Assembly (NCBI RefSeq): GCF_024256385.1
Contig: NZ_JAMLFW010000001.1
Coordinates: forward strand, 3,100,001 to 3,164,000
Origin: Anatilimnocola floriformis
GTDB taxonomy: Bacteria > Planctomycetota > Planctomycetia > Pirellulales > Pirellulaceae
Direction: 5' to 3'
Length of the DNA: 64,000 nucleotides
Position 1 is the first letter of the stretch, and each line of letters begins with the position of its first letter. Made by a program: the position numbers and the translations under genes. Below the pieces are notes generated by a model, which ran no database searches, was not told where the DNA came from, and saw nothing but the letters and a program-made list of their open reading frames with translations. This document shows positions 52,689 to 61,677 of the stretch, piece after piece.

Positions 52689-53540
52689 TTATTCTAAACG
52701 AGGTGAGGTAACCAAAGTAAAGACGACTACTTCTTCGCCGGTCACGGTACTGATGTCGTGGTGCATGCTCCGAACTTTTACACCCGTAACCTCGTGGACC
52801 AGTGATTCCAACATCGGGCGAGCCAATTCGACCAGTTGCTTCCGTGTCTGTTTGATGAGATCACGGCCTTTCTCTGGAGATGCTTTGCCGAGTTGCCGCT
52901 CGGCTAATGTCAACGTCCCTTGGATGCGCACAACCAAGAGATCTTTGATGAAGTGGGAGTGGATCCGCTCCGCCCGCAACCCCATGTACTCCTCTTGAAA
53001 TCCAAGAATGCCTTCGCAGATCGCGGCCTGACTTTCTGCCAGTGTCAAAGCTTTCGATTCACGCTCAGACCTAATTCGCCTGGCTTCGCCGATCAGCAGG
53101 CGGGATTGAGTTTCGGGGGTTCCTCTTCCACTTCGGAGATTTAGCGACTGCCGCGAAGATACGACCTTTAATCCGTCCAAGACGCCTTCGACGTCATTTA
53201 GTGAAACCGGCTTGGCGAGTACAGCATCGAACCCGGCCTTCTTTGCCATAGCTCGGTGTCCGATGTCGGCATGTCCGGTGATTGCAACGATCTTCGTACG
53301 AGCAAATGCCGGAATCTCGCGAAAGCGACTCGCAAGAACGCAACCGTCCATATCCGGCATGGCGAGGTCGACAAGCATCAGATCAGGCCGAAATGCCGTG
53401 GCAACATCGAGCGCCTGACTCCCGCCGTAGGTCACATGAACTTGGTTGCCGAAGGCTTCTACCAACAAGCCCAGGGCATCGGCCCCGTCTCGGTTGTCAT
53501 CAACGATCAGTACCCGTAATGTTGACTCGGACGGTGTCAT
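52689..53540 (-). CDS. Response regulator fused to DUF2294 domain
   Basis: 283 residues. Receiver domain residues 8-125: VLIVDDNRDGAD, LMLVDLAMPDMDG with Asp58, and LAKPVSL. After a linker, about 165-283, a DUF2294 domain: AICEGILGFQEEYMGLRAERIHSHFIKDLLVVRIQGTLTLAERQLGKASPEKGRDLIKQTRKQLVELARPMLESLVHEVTG. ATG overlaps the histidine kinase stop by one base (TGATG). The fusion implies phosphorylation-controlled DUF2294 function, so the family likely acts as an output module here. Confidence 0.8.
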   Translation of the reverse strand: MTPSESTLRVLIVDDNRDGADALGLLVEAFGNQVHVTYGGSQALDVATAFRPDLMLVDLAMPDMDGCVLASRFREIPAFARTKIVAITGHADIGHRAMAKKAGFDAVLAKPVSLNDVEGVLDGLKVVSSRQSLNLRSGRGTPETQSRLLIGEARRIRSERESKALTLAESQAAICEGILGFQEEYMGLRAERIHSHFIKDLLVVRIQGTLTLAERQLGKASPEKGRDLIKQTRKQLVELARPMLESLVHEVTGVKVRSMHHDISTVTGEEVVVFTLVTSPRLE

Positions 53541-55867
53541 CAGATCGCTTTCTCCGGGACAGTCGCCAGAATTTCTTTGACCTTCATGAAGTCGGCAGGT
53601 TTGACCAGATGGTGATTGAACCCGGCGTCGCCAGAGCGCCGCAGGTCTGCCACATTTCCATAGCCGGTCATGGCGACCAAAACGATGTTCTTGAGCGCGG
53701 GTTGTTCACGGATTCGCTTGGCGACTTCATACCCATCGAGGTCCGGCAACCCGATGTCCAAAAGCACAACATGCGGTCGGTAATCGAGGGTGGCCTGCAA
53801 AGCGGTTGGGCCGTCGTATGCCAATTGCACATCATGTCCCGTCGCTTCCAGCAGCAACCCCAAAGATTGTGCCGAGTCCAGATTGTCGTCCACGACCAAC
53901 ACTCGCAAAGCTGCCCCGTGCGATCCGGGTACGATGTGTTTGGGCGATGTCGGTGAGATTGGAAGAGTCGCCATGATCGGGAGATGGACGACAAACTCGC
54001 TTCCTTTTCCCAGTTTGCTTTCAACCTCGATTTTGCCATCGTGCATTTCGACTAGCCGTTGCACCAAGCAGAGGCCGATGCCCAAGCCGCCTTGTGAGCG
54101 ATCTAGGGATCGTTCGGCCTGCGTGAAAAGATCAAAGATACGCGGGAGGAGTTCGGGGGCGATCCCAACGCCCGAATCTCGCACCCGCAGCACCGCCTCA
54201 TTTCCTTCTTGCTGAACAGCAATCGCAATTGTCCCACAGTCAGCCGTGTATTTGGCGGCATTTGTCAGCAAATTGACAACGACTTGTTCGAGTCGAGTGG
54301 GGTCGGCGTAGACCCAAATGGGCTGTGATGAAAGGGAAACCTTAAGTTCATGATGGTGCTGATCCATCAGAGGGCGGGTCGTCTCGACCCCGCGTTCAAC
54401 AACTCCATTCAGTCCGACTCGTTCGAGTTGAAGGTGGATTCTTCCCGTATTGATTCGAGAGACTTCCATCAGGTCATCGATGAGCCGGGCCAGTTGTCCC
54501 ACTTGGCGTTCAATGATGGTGCGAGCCTGATGCTGGAGCTTGTTTTCATGCTTCTGAAGGCTAAGGAGTTGCACGGCGTTGGTAATTGGGGCCAGCGGGT
54601 TGCGAAGTTCATGACTGAGCATCGCCAGGAACTCGTCTTTGCGACGATGCAAGTCTTCTAAAACCGCCGCCTGCTCCTGCATTTGTTTTTCTAACTTGCT
54701 GCGTTCGGTGATGTCGCGAATGTTGCACTGGATAACTCTGTGGTGGTCTTCTCGGTAGGCGTTGGCGACGACTTCGACCTCGACCCGCAGCCCTTGGCTG
54801 GTTTCCAGCGGAAGATGTTCGTAACGAATGTAGCCCTTGTCTTGCAGGGTTCGCACGGCGGCTTCGTTGGCTGCTTTGTCGCTGAATAGGCCGATCTCCC
54901 ACAGTTCTTTGCCCAAGAAATGTTCGTGTGAATACCCCAGTAGTTCGCTCATGAACGGGTTGGCGTCCGTGATTCTCCCGGTAAGCGTATCAAGTATGAG
55001 AATGCCGTCTTTAGCCGTCTCGAATAGTCGCCGATAACGAACTTCGGAATCCTGCATCATTGCTTCAATTCGGCTGCGTTCTGTCACATCTCGCACAATG
55101 CTGGCGACCAAGATACCGTCGTGATCGAAAATGGGGCTGAGACTGACTTCCACAGGAAATTCAGAACCATTCTTCCGCAGCCCCCACAGCTTCAAGCCCG
55201 AACCCATTGGCCGTGTCGTGGGATTTGCCAAGTAGCTGGCACGCTGCTCGCGGTGCTTAACCCTGAACCTTTCGGGCAACAAAATTTCAACTGCCTGCCC
55301 CAGCAATTCATCTCGGCTACGACCGAACATCCTTTCGGCCTGCCCATTCACTCGCACGATCTTGCCTCCCTGATCGGCAATAACCACGGCATCAGGGGCC
55401 GCTTCGAGAAAACTGCTGAACTGTCGCTGGGCCTGCCTGCCACGGAGTAAGGAGTTGATCGAGGACAGCAACTCGACCGCTTCCACCGGATGCGTCAGGT
55501 AAGCTTCATCTCCTCGTTCCCAATGTCCGGCAAACTCACCACTCTCAACAGGGCCATCCGACAGATGCAAAACAGGGATGGCTGAGGTCGAGGCATGGGC
55601 CTTCAGGCGGCAGCAAACCTCGAAACCACTCATGTCTGGCAGATGGAGATCAAGGATGATGATGTCGGGGATTTCCGTTGCAACGCGAAGCCCTTCAGCA
55701 CCGTTCGATGCGTCTCGGATTTTGAAGCCCGCTTTTCGGAGGGGCTGGTCAAGCGCGTACCGCCTCCCTTCGTCGGCAATGACGATCAGCGCCGTAAGTG
55801 GTGAGGCATTAGGCAAGGAATTTCTCGTTTCGATCAGTGCGAGTCCTTCGGGCTGCTCTTGCGGCAC
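53540..55867 (-). CDS. Hybrid sensor histidine kinase (REC-PAS-PAS-HisKA-HATPase-REC)
   Basis: 775 residues from a GTG at 55867 (in-frame TAA upstream, no nearer ATG). Receiver 1 (about 25-140) with Asp73, but its usual Lys is replaced (LTHPV, His126). PAS 1 about 150-265, PAS 2 about 280-390, HisKA with His419 in MLSHELRNPLAP, HATPase with VVNLLTNAAKYT and GGLGIGLCLVQ, and a C-terminal receiver (about 655-775) with LLDIGLPDLDG. The mRNA begins with leader copy D. Signals through the receiver-DUF2294 protein downstream, inferred from the operon. Confidence 0.85.
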   Translation of the reverse strand: MPQEQPEGLALIETRNSLPNASPLTALIVIADEGRRYALDQPLRKAGFKIRDASNGAEGLRVATEIPDIIILDLHLPDMSGFEVCCRLKAHASTSAIPVLHLSDGPVESGEFAGHWERGDEAYLTHPVEAVELLSSINSLLRGRQAQRQFSSFLEAAPDAVVIADQGGKIVRVNGQAERMFGRSRDELLGQAVEILLPERFRVKHREQRASYLANPTTRPMGSGLKLWGLRKNGSEFPVEVSLSPIFDHDGILVASIVRDVTERSRIEAMMQDSEVRYRRLFETAKDGILILDTLTGRITDANPFMSELLGYSHEHFLGKELWEIGLFSDKAANEAAVRTLQDKGYIRYEHLPLETSQGLRVEVEVVANAYREDHHRVIQCNIRDITERSKLEKQMQEQAAVLEDLHRRKDEFLAMLSHELRNPLAPITNAVQLLSLQKHENKLQHQARTIIERQVGQLARLIDDLMEVSRINTGRIHLQLERVGLNGVVERGVETTRPLMDQHHHELKVSLSSQPIWVYADPTRLEQVVVNLLTNAAKYTADCGTIAIAVQQEGNEAVLRVRDSGVGIAPELLPRIFDLFTQAERSLDRSQGGLGIGLCLVQRLVEMHDGKIEVESKLGKGSEFVVHLPIMATLPISPTSPKHIVPGSHGAALRVLVVDDNLDSAQSLGLLLEATGHDVQLAYDGPTALQATLDYRPHVVLLDIGLPDLDGYEVAKRIREQPALKNIVLVAMTGYGNVADLRRSGDAGFNHHLVKPADFMKVKEILATVPEKAI

Positions 55868-55926
55868 TTGGTCGTAACCGCCGTCGCTCCGTCTTCTGCC
55901 AGTTGATGAGCCTTCTTAATCGAACG

Positions 55927-56028
55927 AAAAAAGCCGATGTGGTCGCCCCCGCAGGGTAATCGACCACATCGGCTTATTCACTGACGGGCCACCCAGCTTG
56001 AGCGGGTCTGCCCTTCATTTAATCTTCC
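55927..56028 (-). promoter_or_regulatory. Leader RNA with terminator, copy D (hybrid kinase)
   Basis: Minus strand: GGAAGATTAAATGAAGGGCA, inner hairpin ACCC-GC...GC-GGGT, GGCCCGTCAGTGAATAAG, then terminator AGCCGATGTGGTCG...CGACCACATCGGCT with a 14-bp perfect stem and six T. GGGC pairs with GCCC. It ends about 60 bp before the GTG. Confidence 0.6.
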
Positions 56029-56033
56029 GAAGA

Positions 56034-56776
56034 AAACGCCATTCTACCGATTTCGGCGGACTTAACCAGGGTAACGCAATGCGGAGGTGAGAGGACTTGG
56101 TGGCGCGATGTGCGGCTCGGCCGTTCGCCGTGCTCCAGCCGAATAGAAAGATCGACCCGCGACATTCAGCCGAAAAGGCTCCGATCCAAAGACGACCGCA
56201 AAACCACTAGCCAGCTACGAATCAATATTGTTGTTGCCTAAGGGTAGCGCAAATAGAACCTGCGATTCCATAGTCGCCACCCAGGGCGTCCGATGATTCG
56301 CGCGGTATCACTCCGCTGTTCGCTGATTCTCGCTAAGCTCGTAGCCGATGTTTTGGATGCGGCTGAGAACCGTACACTGATCCTTTCGCGTTCGCTGGTA
56401 TTGCGAGCGCAAATTGTAGGTGAAGCACTACGGTTTGCGGGTACACCAATTGGTCGTGTGCCACACGAGGCATTTGCGGTCGACGCCCCAACCCCACGGT
56501 GTCCAGATCGGACGGGTGTCGCAGAAGTGGCGTTGCTCCAGTGTCGGTTCGGACTTCCCTTTGTTGTAGCCGGCGTCGAGCAAGATCGTGTGCTTGGGAT
56601 CATGTTCAGCGTAACGTCAAGCAAGCCTTTGCGATTTGCGGAGCCGTGGCAAATCCGTGGCAGGCGTGGCACAGCTAAGCCACTTTTAGTACAATGCAGG
56701 GACAACGTCTGACCGGGCGGATTTCGGCCGGAAAAGACGCAGGAATCACGCAAAGCAGCGGGAAAGTCCTAGAAAA
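56034..56776. other. Degenerate stretch between kinase leader and tRNA fragment
   Basis: No intact gene. On the minus strand a frame reading DPKHTILLDAGYNKGKSEPTLEQRH begins near 56605 and soon breaks at a stop (near 56430). It recalls transposase-type sequence, and neighbouring frames carry fragments in other phases, so this may be an old insertion scar. Nothing can be named with confidence. Confidence 0.3.
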
Positions 56777-56819
56777 GCCGAAGTGGCGGAATGGCAGACG
56801 CGCTGGATTCAAAACCCAG
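56777..56819 (+). tRNA. Partial tRNA-Leu (CAA), 5' half only
   Basis: GCCGAAGTGGCGGAATGGCAG begins a leucine-type tRNA: acceptor strand, D-arm and the anticodon arm GCTGGATTCAAAACCCAG with CAA in the loop. The variable arm, T-arm and acceptor 3' strand, which should restore GCCGAAG pairing, are absent; the sequence goes into TTTTGCTTGGGAATGAATCTGAG. It lies 39 bp from the tyrosine recombinase stop, suggesting an att site or recombination scar. Confidence 0.6.
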
Positions 56820-56857
56820 TTTTGCTTGGGAATGAATCTGAGCAACAACTTCTCATC

Positions 56858-58012
56858 TCAGTCGACCCCGATGGCCGTCCATAGTGGATCCTGGTAATGC
56901 TTGCCCCACTCACGACCATAGTGGGCAAACGCCACCTGGGGCGTGTTACCCATCAATTCTGCCAAGGTTTCGATCGTGCATCCTGCACCGTTGTTCCAAT
57001 ATCCCGACAGAAGGCGATGAGCGAAAGTATGGCGGCATGAGTAGCACGAATACGTATTTCGAAGCGGATCACTATCCCAACCAAGCGAACGCTTGATCTT
57101 CAGGAATCTCGCCACTCCAGTTACCTTCTTCCACACGTTGCCCTGCGCATTGGGGAACAGAATTGCTTCTTGATCTCCAGTTTTAAGCCGACTTGCCAGC
57201 AATTTCGAAACTGCCGAACTAATCGGAATTTTTCGGGTCTTCCGTGTTTTGGAAGAATACACTCGCCAAAGCATTGCGCCTCTCTGGACTTCGACGTTCC
57301 GAACTCGCAGTCCCGCGAGTTCGCAAAACGGCCGAAGCCCGGTGTGCAGAGCTGCGAACAAAAAGTTTCGAAAGGGTCCGTCGGTCGCACCATACATGGC
57401 CTGCTCGTCAGCGGGGCTGAGCGAATGCAAACGTGGCCGTGGACTAGGCTTTGAGAAGCCCCGCAACGGATTTCGAATACCGTAGCTTTCCCTAGCGAAT
57501 TCAAACGCCGCGAGCACTGTGGTGATGTTGTTGCGACGTGTCACAGGCGAGCGCCAAGTCGGGTGTGACTCAAGCCAGTGTTCCAGATGAGCTTTCTGCA
57601 CTTCGATGACCGGCAGAGCGCCACAATAACTTGCCAGATCGTTCAGAATGCGGCGCGCTTGATCACGGTGTTCGGCGCAAACATGGTTGCCAAGAAATCG
57701 TTCTGCGCAGTGCTCGATGTAATCGGAACAGAGCTTTCCCACGAGCAAAACTTCTGACTGTTCAATTTGCTTTTCCGGCGCGGGTTTCCAATCCGATATT
57801 GCTTTTAGTCGAGCTAGAGCCAGTTCCGCTGCTTGCTTGTTGGACTTCCCCTTGATTCGCCGGCCTGACGAGTCAAGCAAGGCTTCACGGCGCTTTGTGC
57901 CAGGTGGCGTGAAATACCAGCTGTCTGTCTGCCGCCAGTGCCACGCAGAACCGTGCGCTCGGCGACGTGTTTGTTTTTGGGTCGTATTATTTCCTTTCTT
58001 GTTAGCAGTCAT
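56858..58012 (-). CDS. Tyrosine recombinase (phage-type integrase), downstream copy
   Basis: 384 residues from the ATG at 58012, which overlaps the stop of the other recombinase (ATGA). N-terminal strand (RAHGSAWHWRQTDSWYFTPPGTKRREAL), a core-binding region SDYIEHCAERFLGNHVCAEHRDQA, and a catalytic domain with [15 protein letters not shown] (Arg), the R-H pair in YSCRHTFAHR and the nucleophile region VAFAHYGREW. Same architecture and about the same length as the neighbour. Presumably acts with it on the adjacent tRNA-Leu fragment. Confidence 0.85.
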   Translation of the reverse strand: MTANKKGNNTTQKQTRRRAHGSAWHWRQTDSWYFTPPGTKRREALLDSSGRRIKGKSNKQAAELALARLKAISDWKPAPEKQIEQSEVLLVGKLCSDYIEHCAERFLGNHVCAEHRDQARRILNDLASYCGALPVIEVQKAHLEHWLESHPTWRSPVTRRNNITTVLAAFEFARESYGIRNPLRGFSKPSPRPRLHSLSPADEQAMYGATDGPFRNFLFAALHTGLRPFCELAGLRVRNVEVQRGAMLWRVYSSKTRKTRKIPISSAVSKLLASRLKTGDQEAILFPNAQGNVWKKVTGVARFLKIKRSLGWDSDPLRNTYSCYSCRHTFAHRLLSGYWNNGAGCTIETLAELMGNTPQVAFAHYGREWGKHYQDPLWTAIGVD

Positions 58013-59196
58013 GCATCCACCTTCTTTCGAAGCTTGACCGCCGATGGCTTCCGGCTGCTCGTTGCCTTGGGTTGTTCGCCAATGGCAGCCCACAGCGGAG
58101 CCTGATAATGTTGACCCCATTCTCGGCCGTAGTGATCAAACGCCACTTTCGGAGTATCACCAATCAGCTCGGCAACCGTCTCGATCGAACAACCCACGCC
58201 GTTCGTCCAATAACCAGAAAGCATGCGATGTACGAAGGTGTGACGGCAGCTATAGCACGTGTACTTTCCTCGCACAGGGTCGCCGTACCAGCCCAGCTTT
58301 TTTCGCAGATTCAAAAAGCGAACGACGCCGGCAGTTCGTTGCCAAGGATTCCCCTTAGTGTTCCGAAAAAGCGGCCGGCCGGAGCCGGCAGGTGCATCTT
58401 TGATCAGCTGCTGGACCAGTTTGGCGACCTCAGGCCGCACGGGAATCTTGCGAGTCTTCTTCGTTTTGCTGGAGTAGACTCGCCACATCATGCCCCTTGG
58501 CGTCTGTTCGACGTGTTCAGCTTTCACTTGGGCAAGTTCGCAAAAGGGCCTGAGGCCCGTGTGCAACGCGGCAAACAGGAAGTTGCGAAACTGCGGTTCG
58601 AGGTTAGCGTAAATGATCTGCTCGTCAGCGGGGCTGATCGACTGCAGGCGAGGTTTCGGCGTCGGCTTCTTGAGGCCCTTTAGTGGATTGGCGACGCCAA
58701 ACATTTCTTCGGCCCGATTGAGGGCTGCCAGAACGACAGACAACACGCCTCGATGGGTCTCCGTACTGCGCCAAGACGAGTGCGTTTCAATCCAGGTCGT
58801 GATGTGCCCCTTCTTGAGCTGCGAAAGAGGCAAGGCGCCGCAGTACGCACAAAGGTCGTTGAGCCACGACTTCGTACTGCGTAAGTGCCCGGCCGTAGTA
58901 GTCCCTTTGGGAACTCCCCGTTCGCAATACTGGATGTAGTCGGAGCACACGCGGGCAACAAGCCATTCCGCTTCGGGAGTGAAACCCGGGTCGTTATCTG
59001 CGATCCCCACCTTAACCTTCGCCAACGCCCGTTCGGCTTCGAGTTTCTTTGCCAGGCCTTTGATCCGCCCGCCCTGCTCGTCGAACAAAGCCATTCGCTT
59101 CTTTGTCCCTGGTAACGTGTAGTACCAGGCATCCGTCTGCTTCCAGTGCCAGACGGAACCATGCTGCTGTCGCCGCACCTTTCGCTTTCGCCCCAT
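58009..59196 (-). CDS. Tyrosine recombinase (phage-type integrase), upstream copy
   Basis: 395 residues from the ATG at 59196 (AAGGACGGACTT upstream); the frame is open to 59307 but the extra N-terminus lacks a ribosome binding site. [38 protein letters not shown], then core-binding helices ([25 protein letters not shown]) and a catalytic domain: [41 protein letters not shown]. Overlaps its neighbour by 4 nt. The two share most motifs but differ widely elsewhere, indicating an old duplication kept as a pair. Confidence 0.85.
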   Translation of the reverse strand: MGRKRKVRRQQHGSVWHWKQTDAWYYTLPGTKKRMALFDEQGGRIKGLAKKLEAERALAKVKVGIADNDPGFTPEAEWLVARVCSDYIQYCERGVPKGTTTAGHLRSTKSWLNDLCAYCGALPLSQLKKGHITTWIETHSSWRSTETHRGVLSVVLAALNRAEEMFGVANPLKGLKKPTPKPRLQSISPADEQIIYANLEPQFRNFLFAALHTGLRPFCELAQVKAEHVEQTPRGMMWRVYSSKTKKTRKIPVRPEVAKLVQQLIKDAPAGSGRPLFRNTKGNPWQRTAGVVRFLNLRKKLGWYGDPVRGKYTCYSCRHTFVHRMLSGYWTNGVGCSIETVAELIGDTPKVAFDHYGREWGQHYQAPLWAAIGEQPKATSSRKPSAVKLRKKVDA

Positions 59197-59325
59197 AAGT
59201 CCGTCCTTCCTTTCTGCTTGATTGACCGCAGGTTCTTCGGCCGCGATATTGATCGCTGGCCGAACGCGTCGCCCGCGAGCCGCCAGCGCGGCTGCGATAT
59301 CACTCACCGTTCCACTCGATACTTT

Positions 59326-60725
59326 ATGCGTTTACTACACAGATTAGCTACACTGATCATTGCCACCGCCACCATGGATGCGGCATTTTCCGCTGAAAAC
59401 GCCGACGAATCTAAGAAAACGGGCCGTGTACCTAATATAGTCTTTATACTTGCCGACGATCTCGGTTACGGTGATTTGGGTTGCTATGGGTCGCCAACAA
59501 TCCGCACGCCGCACCTCGACCGCATGGCCGCGGAAGGGTTGCGGTTCACTGATTTCTATTCCGCTGCGGAAGTTTGTACTCCCAGTCGGGCTGCGTTGCT
59601 GACGGGACGTTATCCGATTCGCAACGGCATGTGCGGAGACCGACGCGTGCTGTTTCCCAACTCGAAGGGAGGACTCCCAGCGGCGGAAATTACGCTGGCG
59701 GAGGCCTTACGCGAGAAAGGCCACGCTTCGGCGCACATCGGCAAGTGGCATCTCGGCATCCATGAAGGCTCGCGGCCGCTTGACCAGGGGTTCCAGAGCA
59801 GCTTTGGTTTACCTTATTCCAATGATATGGACGCGCGGCCAGGTTTGCCGCGCGGTGCAACCGGTTCGCCTACGCCGCCCGTCGACGCTGGGATGTGCCG
59901 TTGATGCGTGATGGCAAGGTGATCGAGCAACCGGCCGAACAAACGATGCTCACGCAACGCTACACCGAAGAGGCCGTGAAGTTCATTCAAGAGAAGAAGG
60001 CAGCACCCTTCTTTTTGTACTTCGCCCACACCTTTCCCCACGTGCCGATGTTCGCCTCGTCGGACTTCAAAGGCAAGAGTCGCGCAGGCATCTATGGCGA
60101 TGCAGTCGAGGAACTCGACTGGAGTGTCGGCCAGGTGCTGGGCGCCTTACGCAGCGAAGGGCTTGCCGAGCGCACGCTGGTTGTCTTCTCCAGCGACAAT
60201 GGACCTTGGCTCATCATGGGAGATCAGGGAGGCAGCGCCGGCCTGCTGCGCGATGGCAAAGGGAGCACGTGGGAAGGTGGCATGCGCGTCCCTGGCATCA
60301 TGTGGATGCCAGGACGAATTCGTCCCGGCGTTTCCAATCAATTGGCGGGCACGTTGGATTTGTTTCCCACGGCACTCGCTCTCGCCGGCGCAGCCCTGCC
60401 GGAGGGCGTGACGGTAGATGGAACCAATCTCGCCCCGGTCCTCTTCGAGAAGAAGGAATTGCCGGCACGGCCGTACTTCTATTACCGAGGCGTTCAGCTT
60501 TTCGCCTGTCGCATTGGCGAGTGGAAGGTCCATTTCAAAACTCAAACGGGCTACGGAGCCGCTCAGCCCGAGTCCCATGACCCGCCGCTGCTCTTTCATC
60601 TGGGTCGCGATCCGTCGGAAAAACGAAATGTGGCTGCAGAAAATCCTGCTGTGCTCGCGGAAATCCAACAGGCGGTGAAAACGCACGAGGCCAGCGTCGT
60701 GCCTGGTGAGTCTCAGTTGAAATGA
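59326..60725 (+). pseudogene. Secreted sulfatase with a frameshift
   Basis: ATG at 59326 with a hydrophobic signal peptide ([20 protein letters not shown]). The first frame includes [13 protein letters not shown] and the modified-cysteine motif [13 protein letters not shown], which forms formylglycine, to about 59895. The second frame resumes at [10 protein letters not shown] (about 59885) and goes on to 60725 with FLYFAHTFPHVP, VFSSDNGPW, a GGMRVPGIMW and LGRDPSEKRN. Both halves are otherwise complete, so one indel near 59870-59890 accounts for the break. Arylsulfatase/glycan sulfatase type. Confidence 0.75.
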
Positions 60726-60744
60726 CTCCCTGACATCACGTCAT

Positions 60745-61644
60745 CTAGGGCGCAGCCCACCGGACTGCGTTTTCAATGACGGTCAGATTTTCCGCTTGCC
60801 GGTAGACGGGATAAGTCTCGTGTCCAGGCCGAAAGTAGAAGACGCGACCTTGCTTGACCTGCCAAACGCACCCACTGCGAAATTTCTCACCCTTGTCCCA
60901 GCGTTCCTCGAAGATCACAGCATCCGGCGTGGGAACGTGAAATGGCTCGTCGTACATTTCCGTTTGCGGTATTTCCCACTTCACCGGCAGACCCTTGGCG
61001 ATGGGATGATCCTGCAACAGCGAGGTGACGTGACTCGGCGCGCCGTCCGCGCGCCAGGAGGGAAAAACGCAAGCGGGCGGGGTTAGTCGCCACACACCAT
61101 CGACTTTTTCCAGCGATGGGGTCAACTTAGCATCACGATTGACCAGGTTGCGCTTGAGGGGCGCGGAGAAGTCAAACTTGGCAGTTGCTCGTTCTGCCTC
61201 GGGAATCTGCTTGGGTGCGTCCGCCTTGGAGCGTTCGTACATCAATCGCATGAACGGCTCGGCAAAGTGGGCCGAGTGTAGTGCGATGAAGCCGAGTTTG
61301 CCGTCGAGTACGCGTTGAACGACCGCGTCGACCCGTTCGTTCTTGATTTCGCCATGCTTGCGGTGGCCCCACCAGACGATGACGTCTGTGGCGTCGAGCG
61401 TGGCAGCATCCAGTCCTTGTTCGGGCGAATTGAGATTCACCGATAAAGCCCGGATGCCAGGGCGTTTCCCATGATGATCCGCCAACGCGTTGCCGAGAAA
61501 GTTCTCATACGCTTTGGCTTGTTCGGGCTGTTGCTCGTCCCAAACGAGCAACCGAACCGGCTTGGGCGATTGGGCCCGAGTCGGTCCCAGAACTCCGAAA
61601 AACAGCGTCAGGGATAACAGACATCGAATGATCATTTGATCCAT
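60745..61644 (-). CDS. Secreted ThuA-like protein
   Basis: 299 residues. Signal peptide MIIRCLLSLTLFFGVLGPTRAQ. Mature protein: PVRLLVWDEQQPEQAKAYENFLGNAL, ATDVIVWWGHRKHGEI, LGFIALHSAHFAEPF, and a C-terminal VFYFRPGHETYPVYRQAENLTVIENAVRWA. These match the ThuA (trehalose utilisation) fold, related to glutamine amidotransferase-like domains and common in planctomycetes beside sulfatases. Activity in sugar catabolism is inferred. ATG at 61644 or the ATG three codons later. Confidence 0.75.
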   Translation of the reverse strand: MDQMIIRCLLSLTLFFGVLGPTRAQSPKPVRLLVWDEQQPEQAKAYENFLGNALADHHGKRPGIRALSVNLNSPEQGLDAATLDATDVIVWWGHRKHGEIKNERVDAVVQRVLDGKLGFIALHSAHFAEPFMRLMYERSKADAPKQIPEAERATAKFDFSAPLKRNLVNRDAKLTPSLEKVDGVWRLTPPACVFPSWRADGAPSHVTSLLQDHPIAKGLPVKWEIPQTEMYDEPFHVPTPDAVIFEERWDKGEKFRSGCVWQVKQGRVFYFRPGHETYPVYRQAENLTVIENAVRWAAP

Positions 61645-61677
61645 GATGATTACCGCAGGCAGAGGAGGAACTCGGAG

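Noticed and set aside
56238-56753. 171-residue minus frame as a transposase
   Set aside because: Low-complexity Ser/Arg/Thr sequence; another frame reads more like a transposase but is broken, so no gene is called.
56777-56860. Intact tRNA-Leu
   Set aside because: Variable arm, T-arm and acceptor 3' strand do not follow; only the 5' half is present.
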